DNA from: Pseudomonas sp. TCU-HL1
GTDB lineage: Bacteria > Pseudomonadota > Gammaproteobacteria > Pseudomonadales > Pseudomonadaceae
DNA: 64,000 nt
NCBI RefSeq assembly: GCF_001708505.1
Contig: NZ_CP015992.1
Location: 3,286,001-3,350,000, forward strand
Direction: 5' to 3'
Every line of letters starts with the position of its first letter. Position 1 is the stretch's first letter. Below are positions 33,038-41,607 of the stretch, one piece after another. The notes under the pieces were generated by a model. That model was not told where the DNA came from. It saw only the letters and a program-made list of their open reading frames with translations, and searched no databases. The position numbers were made by a program, and so were the translations under genes.

Positions 33038-34471
33038 GTGTTCGACAATCTAAGGCAGCGTTTCGCTGCCCTTACCACCCGCGCCGAGTTCCATTCCTTG
33101 CGCATCGTCCGCCAGAGCGCCGAGCAAGTGATGCTGCGCCGTGGAGTGGCCGAGCCGCCGTCGATCAGCCAGGATATGGGCGCCATGCTCAGCGTGCGCC
33201 TGGCGGGCGTCGAGGCCTACGCCGCCACGGCCGACCTCAGCCAGCAGGGCCTGCAACAGGCGCTGGGCAAGGCCGAGGCGCTCGCGCGACAGATCGCTCG
33301 CTACGCCCTGGTGGACCAGAGTCGCCTGGAGCCACCCCGGGGCAGTGGGCATTACCAGTCGCCAGGGCTGGACCAACCGCTACCCAGCCTCGCCGAGCGT
33401 TTCGAACTGCTGGCCGAAGAATCGGCGCACATCCCCGGCGATCCGCGCCTGGTCAACTGGAACCTCTATCTCGACAGCCAGCGCCACGAGCAGCTCTACC
33501 TCAACAGCGCTGGCGCCGAGCAGTGGCAGGACCTGCGCTTCACCTACCCCGGCATCAGCGTCACCGCGTTCGACGGCAGCGACAGCCAGACCCGCAGCTT
33601 CGGCGGCTACGGCAGCGGCCAGCAGGGCGGCACCGAGGTGCTGCAGCGCCTGGGGTTCGGCGGTGCTTCGGCACGCGTGGCGGACGAGGCCCTGCAACTG
33701 CTGATGGCGCCCAATACGCCCAGCGGAATCACCGACCTCCTGCTGATGCCGGACCAGATGATGCTGCAGATCCACGAATCCATCGGCCACCCGCTGGAGC
33801 TGGACCGCATCCTCGGCGACGAACGCAACTACGCCGGCACCAGCTTCATCGGCCTTGGGGACTTTGGCCGCTATCAATATGGGTCGAGCTTGCTGAACAT
33901 CAGTTTCGACCCCGGCATCCCGGAAGAGTTGGCCAGCTACAGCTTTGATGACGACGGCCGGCCGGCACGCAAGGAAATGCTCATCAAGGACGGCCTTCTG
34001 CTGCGCCCACTGGGCGGCGCGCTGTCCCAGCAACGCAGCGGCTTGCCGGGCGTGGCCAACAGCCGGGCGAGCAACTGGAACCGCGCGCCGATCGACCGCA
34101 TGGCAAATCTCAACCTGGAACCCGGCGAGCAGAGCCTGGCCCAGCTCATTGGCGGCATCGAGCGCGGCGTGCTGATGAGCACCAACCGTTCCTGGTCCAT
34201 CGACGATGCACGCAACAAGTTTCAGTTCGGCTGCGAGTGGGGTCGGCTGATCGAGCATGGCCAACTCAAGGGCGTGGTGAAGAACCCCAACTATCGTGGG
34301 GTTTCCGCGCAATTCTGGCGCAACCTCGCCGCAGTCGGCGATGCCGATACCTTCGAGGTCCATGGCACGCCCCATTGCGGCAAGGGCGAGCCCAACCAGG
34401 TGGTGCGCGTGGGCCATGCTTCGCCAGCCTGCGTCTTCAGACAGGTGGAAGTCTTTGGAGGAGCCCAGTGA
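33038..34471 (+). CDS. TldD/PmbA-family metalloprotease-like protein, TldD partner
   Basis: This 477-residue protein belongs to the U62/TldD family: it has the metal-binding HESIGHPLELDR motif near residue 250 and a downstream Cys/His-containing region. TldD pairs with TldE to form a dimer that trims unfolded or leader peptides. It starts with GTG at 33038 behind AGGGAG and its stop overlaps the next start as TGATG. The sequence is quite different from what I recall of canonical TldD, so it may be a paralogue with its own substrate. The divergent mux pump is a possible functional neighbour. Confidence 0.82.
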   Translation: MFDNLRQRFAALTTRAEFHSLRIVRQSAEQVMLRRGVAEPPSISQDMGAMLSVRLAGVEAYAATADLSQQGLQQALGKAEALARQIARYALVDQSRLEPPRGSGHYQSPGLDQPLPSLAERFELLAEESAHIPGDPRLVNWNLYLDSQRHEQLYLNSAGAEQWQDLRFTYPGISVTAFDGSDSQTRSFGGYGSGQQGGTEVLQRLGFGGASARVADEALQLLMAPNTPSGITDLLLMPDQMMLQIHESIGHPLELDRILGDERNYAGTSFIGLGDFGRYQYGSSLLNISFDPGIPEELASYSFDDDGRPARKEMLIKDGLLLRPLGGALSQQRSGLPGVANSRASNWNRAPIDRMANLNLEPGEQSLAQLIGGIERGVLMSTNRSWSIDDARNKFQFGCEWGRLIEHGQLKGVVKNPNYRGVSAQFWRNLAAVGDADTFEVHGTPHCGKGEPNQVVRVGHASPACVFRQVEVFGGAQ

Positions 34472-35799
34472 TGGCCGACGCAGAATCCCGCTTTACCGCC
34501 CTCGCCGAAAGCCTTGGCGCCAGCCTGCAGGCCGGCGAGGACTTCAGCCTCTGGTACAGCGCCGAGGCGTCCGAGTTCATTCGCTTCAACCGTGCCCAGG
34601 TGCGCCAGGCCGGCCACGTGACCCAGGCCACCGGACGCCTGCGGTTGATCCGCGATGACCGAAGCGCTGAACTCGCGGTCACCCTCACCGGCGACCCGGA
34701 AAGCGACCGCCAGCAGCTGGCCGATGGACTGGTGCAGCTGCGCCTGGTCATCAGCCAGCTGCCGCCCGATCCCTATCTGCAACTGGAGCGTTCGGCCTGG
34801 CACCGACGTTCCGTGGATGAAGCCGCCCTGCCCGACTGCGCGACGGTGCTCGCGGAAATCGATGCCCTCGCCAATGGCCTCGATCTGGTGGGCATCTATG
34901 CCGCTGGCCCGTTGCATCGGGGTTTCGCCAACAGCTTCGGCGCCTTCGGCTGGCACACCGCGCACTGTTTCAACTTCGACTGGAGCCTGTTCCACAGCAA
35001 TCATCAGGCAGTGAAGGCCGACTACGCCGGCGCGCGCTGGGACACCGCCGAATTCGCCAGCCGTTTCGCCGGGGCACGCCAGCAACTGGAGCACCTGGGC
35101 AAGCCCGTGCATGCCCTGCACCCCGGCGACTACCGCGCCTACCTGGCGCCGGCCGCTCTCGACGAAGTGCTGGGCATGCTGTCCTGGACCGGCTTCTCCG
35201 CCCGCGCCCTGGCCAACAAGGAAAGCCCCCTGCAACGCCTGCAGGACGACAGCGCCCGCTTCAGCCCGTTGTTGAACCTCGACGAACAAGTGGCCGGTGC
35301 CCTCGCCCCGGCCTTCGGTCCCGAAGGTGCCCCACGCAGCGATGTGGCGCTGGTGCGCAACGGCGCCTTCGCCGGGCAACTCGTCTACCCACGCAGCGCC
35401 CGCGAGTACGGGCTGGTGGCGAACTGCGCCGACGCCAACGAAGCCACCCAGTCGCTGGTGATGGGCGCCGGCACCCTGCCCCTGGACAACGTGCTGGAAC
35501 GCCTGGGCACGGGCTTGTACATCGGCAACCTCTGGTACCTGAACTGGTCCGACCTGCCGGCCGCCCGCATGACCGGCATGACCCGCTTCGCCACCTTCTG
35601 GGTGGAAGACGGCCAGATCCAGGCACCGGTAGACACCATGCGCTTCGACGACAGCCTGTTCAGCCTGCTCGGCGACCAACTGGAAGCCCTGACCCAGGAG
35701 CGCCAGCTGCGGCTGTCCAGCAGCACCTACGGCGAGCGCCAGACCTGGTCGGCGCTGCTGCCGGGGGCATTGGTCAGCCGGCTGAAGCTGACGTTGTAA
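34471..35799 (+). CDS. TldE/PmbA-like partner protein
   Basis: This 442-residue protein has the TldD/PmbA fold features (an N-terminal FIRFNRAQVRQAG strand region, C-terminal MGAGTLPLDN...GLYIGNLWYLNW) but lacks the HExxxH motif, as TldE subunits do. It overlaps the TldD-like gene by one base (TGATG), showing they are made together. It ends at the bidirectional terminator before tpx. Confidence 0.8.
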   Translation: MADAESRFTALAESLGASLQAGEDFSLWYSAEASEFIRFNRAQVRQAGHVTQATGRLRLIRDDRSAELAVTLTGDPESDRQQLADGLVQLRLVISQLPPDPYLQLERSAWHRRSVDEAALPDCATVLAEIDALANGLDLVGIYAAGPLHRGFANSFGAFGWHTAHCFNFDWSLFHSNHQAVKADYAGARWDTAEFASRFAGARQQLEHLGKPVHALHPGDYRAYLAPAALDEVLGMLSWTGFSARALANKESPLQRLQDDSARFSPLLNLDEQVAGALAPAFGPEGAPRSDVALVRNGAFAGQLVYPRSAREYGLVANCADANEATQSLVMGAGTLPLDNVLERLGTGLYIGNLWYLNWSDLPAARMTGMTRFATFWVEDGQIQAPVDTMRFDDSLFSLLGDQLEALTQERQLRLSSSTYGERQTWSALLPGALVSRLKLTL

Positions 35800-35813
35800 A
35801 CGGGATGATCGGT

Positions 35814-35876
35814 AGGGTGCGCCGTGCGCACCGGAGGTCGCCGGCAGTCACGGTGCGCGCAGAGCACCCTACGGGG
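35814..35876. repeat. GTAGGGTGCGC inverted repeat, complete
   Basis: The arms GTAGGGTGCGCCGTGCGCACC and GGTGCGCGCAGAGCACCCTAC face each other around about 20 bases. It belongs to the same family as the tandem array at 51478. Confidence 0.7.
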
Positions 35877-35896
35877 TACTCCACGTCGAACAGCAG

Positions 35897-35927
35897 TAAA
35901 AAAGGGAGGCCATTGGCCTCCCTTCTT
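35897..35927. terminator. Bidirectional terminator between tldE-like gene and tpx
   Basis: An 8-bp stem GGGAGGCC / GGCCTCCC with a 3-nt loop has A residues on the left and TTCTT on the right, between convergent genes. Confidence 0.85.
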
Positions 35928-35941
35928 CATTCCAGCATGCG

Positions 35942-36439
35942 TTACAGGACAGCGATGGCGGCCGCGTAGTTCGGCTCGTCGGCGATCTCGCCTACCAGCT
36001 CGCTGTGCAGCACCTTGTCATTCTCGTCCAGAACCACCACGGCGCGAGCGGCGATGCCAGCCAGCGGGCCGTTGGCGATGGACACGCCATAGTCCTTGAG
36101 GAAGTTGGCGCCGCGCATGGTGGACAGATTGATCACGTTGTCCAGGCCTTCAGCACCGCAGAAACGCTTCTGGGCGAACGGCAGGTCGGCGGAGATGCAC
36201 AGCACGACGGTGTTGGCCAGCTTGCTGGCCTCGACGTTGAACTTGCGCACGGAGGTGGCGCAGGTCGGGGTGTCGACGCTCGGGAAAATGTTCAGCACCT
36301 TGCGCTTGCCACTCAGGCTGGCCAGGGTCACATCGGACAGATCGCCGCCGACCAGGCTGAACGCCGGAGCCTGCTGGCCTTTCTGCGGCAGTTGGCCGTC
36401 GACGTTGATCGGGTTGCCCTTGAGGGTTACTTGAGCCAT
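35942..36439 (-). CDS. tpx: Thiol peroxidase
   Basis: This 165-residue peroxiredoxin has the peroxidatic cysteine Cys60 in SVDTPTC and the resolving cysteine Cys94 in KRFCGAEG, the spacing of E. coli Tpx (61/95). It begins VTLKGNPINVDGQLPQ.G. It reduces hydroperoxides with electrons from thioredoxin. It is monocistronic with a terminator downstream. Confidence 0.96.
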   Translation of the reverse strand: MAQVTLKGNPINVDGQLPQKGQQAPAFSLVGGDLSDVTLASLSGKRKVLNIFPSVDTPTCATSVRKFNVEASKLANTVVLCISADLPFAQKRFCGAEGLDNVINLSTMRGANFLKDYGVSIANGPLAGIAARAVVVLDENDKVLHSELVGEIADEPNYAAAIAVL

Positions 36440-36603
36440 TGCAAAAGTCCTTGTTTGAGGTGGTGTTGTAGGAAAACGCTGAGTTAACCACGAGCCAGGA
36501 CGATTGTCCTGACTTTCGAGTCAGCCAGCGTCAGAAAATCCTTCTGGATGCTAACCCATTCAGCCCCTGCCCTCGCCCCCCCCGTCCCTGCCTGAATGGT
36601 GCG

Positions 36604-36704
36604 CTGTGGGGGCGATTTCAATCGCGATGCAGGTCGCCGACCTGCCTTGGCGTTCCGTCCCAGGGACAGCTGCGCTCTCCTTCGCGAATGAACTCGCGCC
36701 CACA
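36604..36704. repeat. Complete bipartite GTGGGGGCGATTTCAATCGC element
   Basis: The element runs from GTGGGGGCGATTTCAATCGC to the inverted arm TTCGCGAATGAACTCGCGCCC. The 320-bp gap between tpx and the next gene holds this element and no gene. Confidence 0.7.
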
Positions 36705-36759
36705 ACGCGCAGGATGAAAAGCATGCCTCTTCGCCCCTGAAGAGGAGAGGGACGGGCTT

Positions 36760-37308
36760 TCAATCGAACGTGCACGGCTCACCGTCATTGAAAAGCAGCA
36801 CCCGGCCGTTGTACTTCAGGAAGAAATCGTCGGCACTGCCCGTTATCTCCGAATAGCGGCCACTCAAGGCGATCCGCATCATCTCGATCTGCACTTCCTC
36901 CTGATGAACCATGTAGTCGAGGAACGCCCTGGCATCTGCAGGTCCCTGTCGTCGCAGGTCTTTCAGCCACTCGAGATACTTCAGCGTTTCGCGATAGACG
37001 ACCTTCAGCAATAGCCCATGGCACGCCTTCGGTACCGAGGAAACGGCCCAAGCCTTGAGCCTGCTCGCTATTCCCGGCGTCACGCCAAGTCCCCATCTCC
37101 TGGCGGCGGCTTCGTAGCGCGGGCCGTTGAACACCTCCAGGTCCAGATAGGTTTTCCAGAACAGGCCGCGCGCGTCTCCGTCGAGGCGCTCGGCCATCCG
37201 CCCCACAGCCAGAAAAGCAAAAGCACGATTGGCCAGTTCGTGGCGAAACCCTTTGATGAACGCTTTGGAAGGCATTCTGATTGGAACCTCATTGAAGAAA
37301 TCAGGCAT
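36760..37308 (-). CDS. Conserved-looking hypothetical protein
   Basis: This 182-residue protein (171 if ATG 37275 is used; that start has GAGG 11 bases upstream) is soluble, largely helical and rich in aromatic and basic residues, with clear codon bias. I do not recognise a domain; the segments VFNGPRYEAAARRWGL and FLDYMVHQEEVQIEMM may be diagnostic. It is flanked by repeats on both sides and shares no operon. Function unknown. Confidence 0.7.
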   Translation of the reverse strand: MPDFFNEVPIRMPSKAFIKGFRHELANRAFAFLAVGRMAERLDGDARGLFWKTYLDLEVFNGPRYEAAARRWGLGVTPGIASRLKAWAVSSVPKACHGLLLKVVYRETLKYLEWLKDLRRQGPADARAFLDYMVHQEEVQIEMMRIALSGRYSEITGSADDFFLKYNGRVLLFNDGEPCTFD

Positions 37309-37324
37309 TGCGCAGGAGCCCAGC

Positions 37325-37450
37325 CGTAGGGTGCGCCATGCGCACCGATCCGCTGGCTTGGCGGTGAACTTGTAGGAGCAAGGGGACACCGCGCTCTTGC
37401 TTGCGAACCTCACGTGACCACCATTTCGCGAGCAAGCTCGCTCCTACAAA
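37325..37450. repeat. GTAGGGTGCGCC arm and GTAGGAGC/GCTCCTAC element
   Basis: CCGTAGGGTGCGCCATGCGCACC at 37325 is one arm of the long repeat. TGTAGGAGCAAGG at 37370 pairs with CGAGCAAGCTCGCTCCTACA at 37430, a typical Pseudomonas intergenic element. Confidence 0.65.
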
Positions 37451-37490
37451 AAACCGCAGGTGAAGGGATGCCACATTGAGGTCAGACGGA

Positions 37491-38114
37491 TCAGTTACCG
37501 GCCGCCAGGCTGCCTATGTAGTCGACGATCGCCTTGCGTTCGGCATCTCCGCCAATCTGCAGGGCAATGCCGCGCATCCAGATGCCGTGCTGGTCGGCAT
37601 GCCCATCGGCGCCGCGCAGGCCCTGGGCGTAATGGCTGAGTTGGCGTTCCAGATAGGCCGGGTCGAGGATGCGCAGGTTCGCGGTCTTGAGATGGGCATA
37701 GCCTTCCGCCTCCGTACCGTGGCAGGCGGCGCAGGTGCCCTGGTAGGCGACCTTGCCGCTGCTGTCGGCCTGGTAGAGCGTGCTGCCCGGGCCAACATCC
37801 TGGCCGGCGTAGTGATGGGCCAGGGGCGCGAAGTCGGCCTCGTCGAGGCTCGCCACCACCGCGCGCATCTGGGCACCGTGGCTGTCGCGGGTGTCATAGC
37901 CTCGTCGCCCCTCCTTGAAGCCATGCAATTGCTGGAGCAGGTAATCCGCCTGCTGGCCGGCCAGCCGGGGGGCGCCGAGAGCCGGATTGCCCTGCCCCCG
38001 GTCGCCATGGCAGGCGGCGCAGGTTTGCAGTCGGGCGAGGTCGGGAGCCGATTCGGCCTGGGCGTGCAGGGTCGCGGCGAGCAGGAGCGCGCCGATGTAC
38101 GTACGGTGCTTCAT
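37491..38114 (-). CDS. Dihaem c-type cytochrome, c4-like, of the second amine dehydrogenase cluster
   Basis: This 207-residue protein has a signal peptide (cut near AQA, residue 20) and two haem sites, CAACH at 32-36 and 128-132, each in a c-type domain of about 90 residues as in cytochrome c4. It is the last gene of the run and follows the monohaem cytochrome by 4 nt. It may pass electrons to the terminal oxidase. It is much shorter than MauG (about 370 residues) and lacks its peroxidase-like layout, so it is not an obvious TTQ-forming enzyme. The first cluster has no counterpart. Confidence 0.87.
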   Translation of the reverse strand: MKHRTYIGALLLAATLHAQAESAPDLARLQTCAACHGDRGQGNPALGAPRLAGQQADYLLQQLHGFKEGRRGYDTRDSHGAQMRAVVASLDEADFAPLAHHYAGQDVGPGSTLYQADSSGKVAYQGTCAACHGTEAEGYAHLKTANLRILDPAYLERQLSHYAQGLRGADGHADQHGIWMRGIALQIGGDAERKAIVDYIGSLAAGN

Positions 38115-38118
38115 GTGT

Positions 38119-38568
38119 TCAGGTTCCCTCGTGCTGTTGTTCTTCTTGCCGGGCAATGCGCTCCAGCAGTTCACGGCGGACATGCTCGATATCCGCAGGG
38201 GGAGACTGGCGCCAGACGTGAAGTTCGGCGCCGGTATAGGGCTTGAAGCCGGCCGGCAGCTCGGCCGCGCTGAAAGTTTCCAGCATCCAGTTGAGGACCC
38301 CGGCCAGCGCCTCGTCGGAGAGCCCCGACAGCGCCGAACCTGGCACCTGCACGAGATACTCGCGGCCGCCGGGTACGCCGAGGAACTTGCCCAGCTGCCC
38401 CGGGAAAGCCGGCACCTGCCGCGCCGGGTTGCCGCTGCCGTCCGGCAGGTGGCAGCCCTGGCAGTTGAGCATGTAGTCGAACTGGCGCGGCTCGGTGGCC
38501 GCCGCGACGGGCGAACCCATCACAAGCGACACGGCAAGAGCCGGGACGGCAAGTACACGGAGCGCCAT
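38119..38568 (-). CDS. Monohaem c-type cytochrome of the second amine dehydrogenase cluster
   Basis: This 149-residue secreted protein has one CQGCH haem site. GGREYLVQVPG, LNWMLETF and PYTGAELHVWRQ align with the cytochrome at 17327, so the two are paralogues. It probably takes electrons from the TTQ small subunit encoded 3 nt upstream. Confidence 0.85.
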   Translation of the reverse strand: MALRVLAVPALAVSLVMGSPVAAATEPRQFDYMLNCQGCHLPDGSGNPARQVPAFPGQLGKFLGVPGGREYLVQVPGSALSGLSDEALAGVLNWMLETFSAAELPAGFKPYTGAELHVWRQSPPADIEHVRRELLERIARQEEQQHEGT

Positions 38569-38571
38569 GGC

Positions 38572-39096
38572 CTACTCCTTCACCCCGATCACCACCGACA
38601 GGGAGCAGTGATAGGGCATGTCGGCCTGGCTGCCGGAGCACCAGTTGAGGTCGTTGGAGCTCTGCGGGCGGTACAGCGGCGTGTCGCCTTCGTCGCGCTG
38701 GCACACGCAGCGGCCGCAATTGCCCTTGCCGCAGCAGTCGTTATAGGAGATCACGTAGTCCTTGCCGTCCGCCGGGTTGCGGCAGGTGCCGATCCAGGTG
38801 ATGTCCGAGCGCACAGTGCCGGGCGGGCAACTGTTCGGCGAACCGCCGCAGCAACCGCAGAGGAAGCCGTCGATGGCGCAGTAGCGCCAGTAGTCGCAGC
38901 TGTTGGGATCGCCCTCCTCCACCAGGCCGCTGCCGGACTGGGCGAAGGCGTTGCTGCGATACACCGGCAGCAGCGTGGCCGCGCTGGCACCGATCAGCAG
39001 CGTGCCCAGCCCGCCGAGGAACCCTCGGCGAGAGGTGCCCCGCGCGGTACGCCGGGTGAAAAGTTCGGTGGCCTCGTCAAACCATCGGATCGCCAT
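38572..39096 (-). CDS. TTQ amine dehydrogenase small subunit, second paralogue
   Basis: This 174-residue precursor has a Tat leader (SRRGFLGGLG at 22-31). Trp101, Trp152, Asp76 and Asp120 fall at exactly the same positions as in the first small subunit, and the mature part also has 14 cysteines. The cofactor machinery is therefore intact. The C-terminal substrate-side segment differs (NWCSGSQADMPYHCS against NWCLAAKSHIYHCT, with one extra residue), which may alter the active-site entrance. Lies 2 nt after the MauD-like gene. Confidence 0.9.
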   Translation of the reverse strand: MAIRWFDEATELFTRRTARGTSRRGFLGGLGTLLIGASAATLLPVYRSNAFAQSGSGLVEEGDPNSCDYWRYCAIDGFLCGCCGGSPNSCPPGTVRSDITWIGTCRNPADGKDYVISYNDCCGKGNCGRCVCQRDEGDTPLYRPQSSNDLNWCSGSQADMPYHCSLSVVIGVKE

Positions 39097-39098
39097 GC

Positions 39099-39728
39099 TC
39101 AGTGCACCTGCTGGTAAAGGGAGTGTTCGGCCGCGTGGCGCGACGCCTGCCAGGCCTGGATCGAGGGAACGCCCAGGGCCTGGGCTTCGAACAGGCTTTC
39201 CAGGTGCTCACGGGTGTTGATCAGGCCGTGGGTGACCACGGTGCCGGCCGCGTCGATCAGCACGGCATAGGGCAGCTTGCTGATCTGGTAGGCCAGGCCC
39301 ACCTCACGGGACAGCAGGTAGGGGAAATCCTGCAGGCGCTGGGCGGCGATGAAGGCCTCATGGGCAGCCGCCTCACCGTCGCTGGCCAGCACGATGCGTA
39401 GCCGGGAACCTTCCTGGTCGCGCACCGAGCGGAGTACCGGCAACAGCGTCTTGCACACCGGGCAGGTCTCGGAGAGGAAGAACAGCAGGGTCGACTGGCC
39501 CCGCTCGCTGGCCCCGCCGAGGTTGATCGAGCCGCCGGTGAGGCTGGGCAAGGTGAAGCGCGGCGCCGTCTCCCCGGCCTTGATGGACTTGCCGAGGGAC
39601 AGGGCTCCCACCGGGCGGATGCGTTCGTGCAGCAGGCCGATCTGGCGTGCCAGGGCCCAGACGGCAATGGCCAGGCCGAGGGTGGTCAGCCAGGAGAAGA
39701 AGCTGGAGATCATCAGTGCATGTGTCAT
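39099..39728 (-). CDS. MauD-like thioredoxin-fold protein, second paralogue
   Basis: This 209-residue protein has one N-terminal membrane anchor and the redox motif CPVC in LSETCPVCKTLLP. It overlaps the MauE-like gene by 4 nt (ATGA) and precedes the small subunit. It is inferred to shape the small subunit's disulfides. It lacks the His-rich tail of the first-cluster copy. Confidence 0.85.
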   Translation of the reverse strand: MTHALMISSFFSWLTTLGLAIAVWALARQIGLLHERIRPVGALSLGKSIKAGETAPRFTLPSLTGGSINLGGASERGQSTLLFFLSETCPVCKTLLPVLRSVRDQEGSRLRIVLASDGEAAAHEAFIAAQRLQDFPYLLSREVGLAYQISKLPYAVLIDAAGTVVTHGLINTREHLESLFEAQALGVPSIQAWQASRHAAEHSLYQQVH

Positions 39729-40294
39729 GGCTCGCTCAACTCTTGCAGGGAAGTACGATTGGCGATCAGCAGGTTCGCCAGCAGGTAGAAGGCCAGGCCG
39801 CTGAAAACGGCGCCGACAAGGGTGATGGCGTCGAACCACACCAGAGGGCGGCCCTGCGCCGGCAGCATCAGGTTGAGGGCAGGCAGCAGCAGGACCAGGT
39901 TGCGCCACACCAGGCCCCGGCTGGGCGCCTGGGGCCGGCCGCCCCAATGGCAGCCGCAATCCTCGATGGCCGCTCCGCGCCGCGCGCCCAGGGCGAGCAC
40001 CCCGGCATAGAGCGCCAGCAACAGCACGGCAGGCAGCGCCGCCAGTGGCAACCAGACGCTCATCAGCACGCTGGCAGCGGCAAGCAGTTCGAGGGACGGC
40101 ACCAGCACCCTGAGCAGGCTTTGCGTACGCCCCATCAGATGCCCGCCAAAAACGGCTCCGTAGCCCTGCAGCACCCGAGCGAAGCCCTGGCCATCGCGAA
40201 ACTTGTGCAGCCCCGCAGAGCCCAGCAGCAACGCCAGGCCGCCCGCGCTGGCGAGGTGGACCATGGGATCCTGGAGAAAGGTCGAGATCACCAT
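39725..40294 (-). CDS. MauE-like membrane protein, second paralogue
   Basis: This 189-residue protein has four or five hydrophobic segments and the cysteine pair in IEDCGCHWGG, equivalent to IDCGCAG in the first copy. It starts 7 nt inside the end of the large-subunit gene. Its role is inferred from family and place. Confidence 0.83.
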   Translation of the reverse strand: MVISTFLQDPMVHLASAGGLALLLGSAGLHKFRDGQGFARVLQGYGAVFGGHLMGRTQSLLRVLVPSLELLAAASVLMSVWLPLAALPAVLLLALYAGVLALGARRGAAIEDCGCHWGGRPQAPSRGLVWRNLVLLLPALNLMLPAQGRPLVWFDAITLVGAVFSGLAFYLLANLLIANRTSLQELSEP

Positions 40295-41508
40295 GGCGCC
40301 ACCACGTTCATGAAGCCCAGGGGAATGTCGCCGACGCTACGCAGGTGTTCGCCGCTGTCGGCGTCGTAGAGGTTGATGCCCTGGCGCAGCAGCGGTCCCA
40401 GGCCGGCCTCGCCCTCTGTCAGGTAGATCCAGGCGGTGAACAGCGAGGGCATGGGCACCAGCCAGTCGAGGCTGTAGAGACGCGGATGCTCACCCTGGCT
40501 GACACCGATGGCGGTGCTCTGCTCCTTCAGTTCGACACGCGCCAGTCGCTGCTGGGTGGCAATGTCGAAGACCCAGACCTCTGTGCCCGGCTTCTGGTAG
40601 TTCTCCGGCTTGTCCTGGTGCATCAGCACGAACAGCCGCCCGCTGCGTTCGTGCAGCGCGGTGCCGTGGTTGCCCGCCACACCCCAGCCATCGGCACGCT
40701 CTTCGTCGCTGACCAGGGACCACTGCCGGGTGGTCTCGACGCCCTCGGCGTTCATGCGGATGCCGTAGGCGTGGTTCTGTTGGGAGACGAAGTACCAGGT
40801 ATCGCCCTGGCGCACCCCGGTGGTGAGGATCAGGTCCTTGAGCGGGTCGAAGGCCGGCGCGGTGCGGGATTGCACGCGGACCTGCCCGGCATCGTCGAGG
40901 CCGAGGTGGAAGAAGCCGCCATTGCCGCAGACGGCGTAGAAGTCGCGCGGGCCCGCCGGGTAGATGGACGCACAGCCCGGCGTCGCGACTTCGCCGACGA
41001 AGCGGTGGGACTCCAGGTCGACGATGGAAATCGATTGGGCCGGGGTGAAGTTGAGCACCAGCAGGAAGCGCTCGTCGTCCGACAGAACGCTGATCCCCGT
41101 GGAGATCAGCGCCGTCATGCGCTTGGCGGGAATGTCGATCTCCCGCTTCGGACTCAGGGTGCGGGCGTCATACACCGTCACCACGTCCGAGCGAGTCCCG
41201 CGCACGCCCCGGCTGAAATAGATCTCGGTGGCGTAGAGCTCGTCGCGCTTGCGGGAGAAGACCAGGCCGTTGGACCACATGCCGGTGTTCAGCACACCGA
41301 GATTGCGGCCGTCGTCGGCGAACAGGTACGCGCGACCGTCCACCATGCTGGGAGCGTTGCTGCCCCAGATCCAGAACCAGTCCCGCCCTTTGTGATCATC
41401 CAGCACTTGCACATGGGCCTGTTCCGGTTGGAACGTCGCCACGGCGGGTAGCGCCAGGACGGCCAGCGACAGGCCGCACAGCAGGTTTCGCAATGAAGGC
41501 TTCAGCAT
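40288..41508 (-). CDS. TTQ amine dehydrogenase large subunit, divergent second paralogue
   Basis: This 406-residue protein has a signal peptide (cut near AVA, residue 24) and propeller repeats such as VYDARTLSPKREIDIPAKRM, ATEIYFSRGVRGTRSDVV and LVLNFTPAQSISIVDLES, homologous to the first large subunit. It is longer and has insertions toward the C-terminus (about residues 340-385, around LDWLVPMPSLFTAWIYLT) in place of the plain last blade. It is best described as a divergent MauB/AauB homologue with unknown substrate. ATG 41508 has only a weak GGAA site. Confidence 0.82.
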   Translation of the reverse strand: MLKPSLRNLLCGLSLAVLALPAVATFQPEQAHVQVLDDHKGRDWFWIWGSNAPSMVDGRAYLFADDGRNLGVLNTGMWSNGLVFSRKRDELYATEIYFSRGVRGTRSDVVTVYDARTLSPKREIDIPAKRMTALISTGISVLSDDERFLLVLNFTPAQSISIVDLESHRFVGEVATPGCASIYPAGPRDFYAVCGNGGFFHLGLDDAGQVRVQSRTAPAFDPLKDLILTTGVRQGDTWYFVSQQNHAYGIRMNAEGVETTRQWSLVSDEERADGWGVAGNHGTALHERSGRLFVLMHQDKPENYQKPGTEVWVFDIATQQRLARVELKEQSTAIGVSQGEHPRLYSLDWLVPMPSLFTAWIYLTEGEAGLGPLLRQGINLYDADSGEHLRSVGDIPLGFMNVVAPW

Positions 41509-41607
41509 AGGGTTGTTCCGATGGCGTGGATTGAGGGCCCGGCAAGCAGCGCCGAGCCTGCAGTCTAGGGATGGCGCCACGGCGCAGGCTTGGCTGGCCG
41601 CGTCACC

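Noticed and set aside
37491..38114. Dihaem cytochrome as MauG
   Set aside because: It is 207 residues with two short c-type domains, whereas MauG is a roughly 370-residue peroxidase-like protein.
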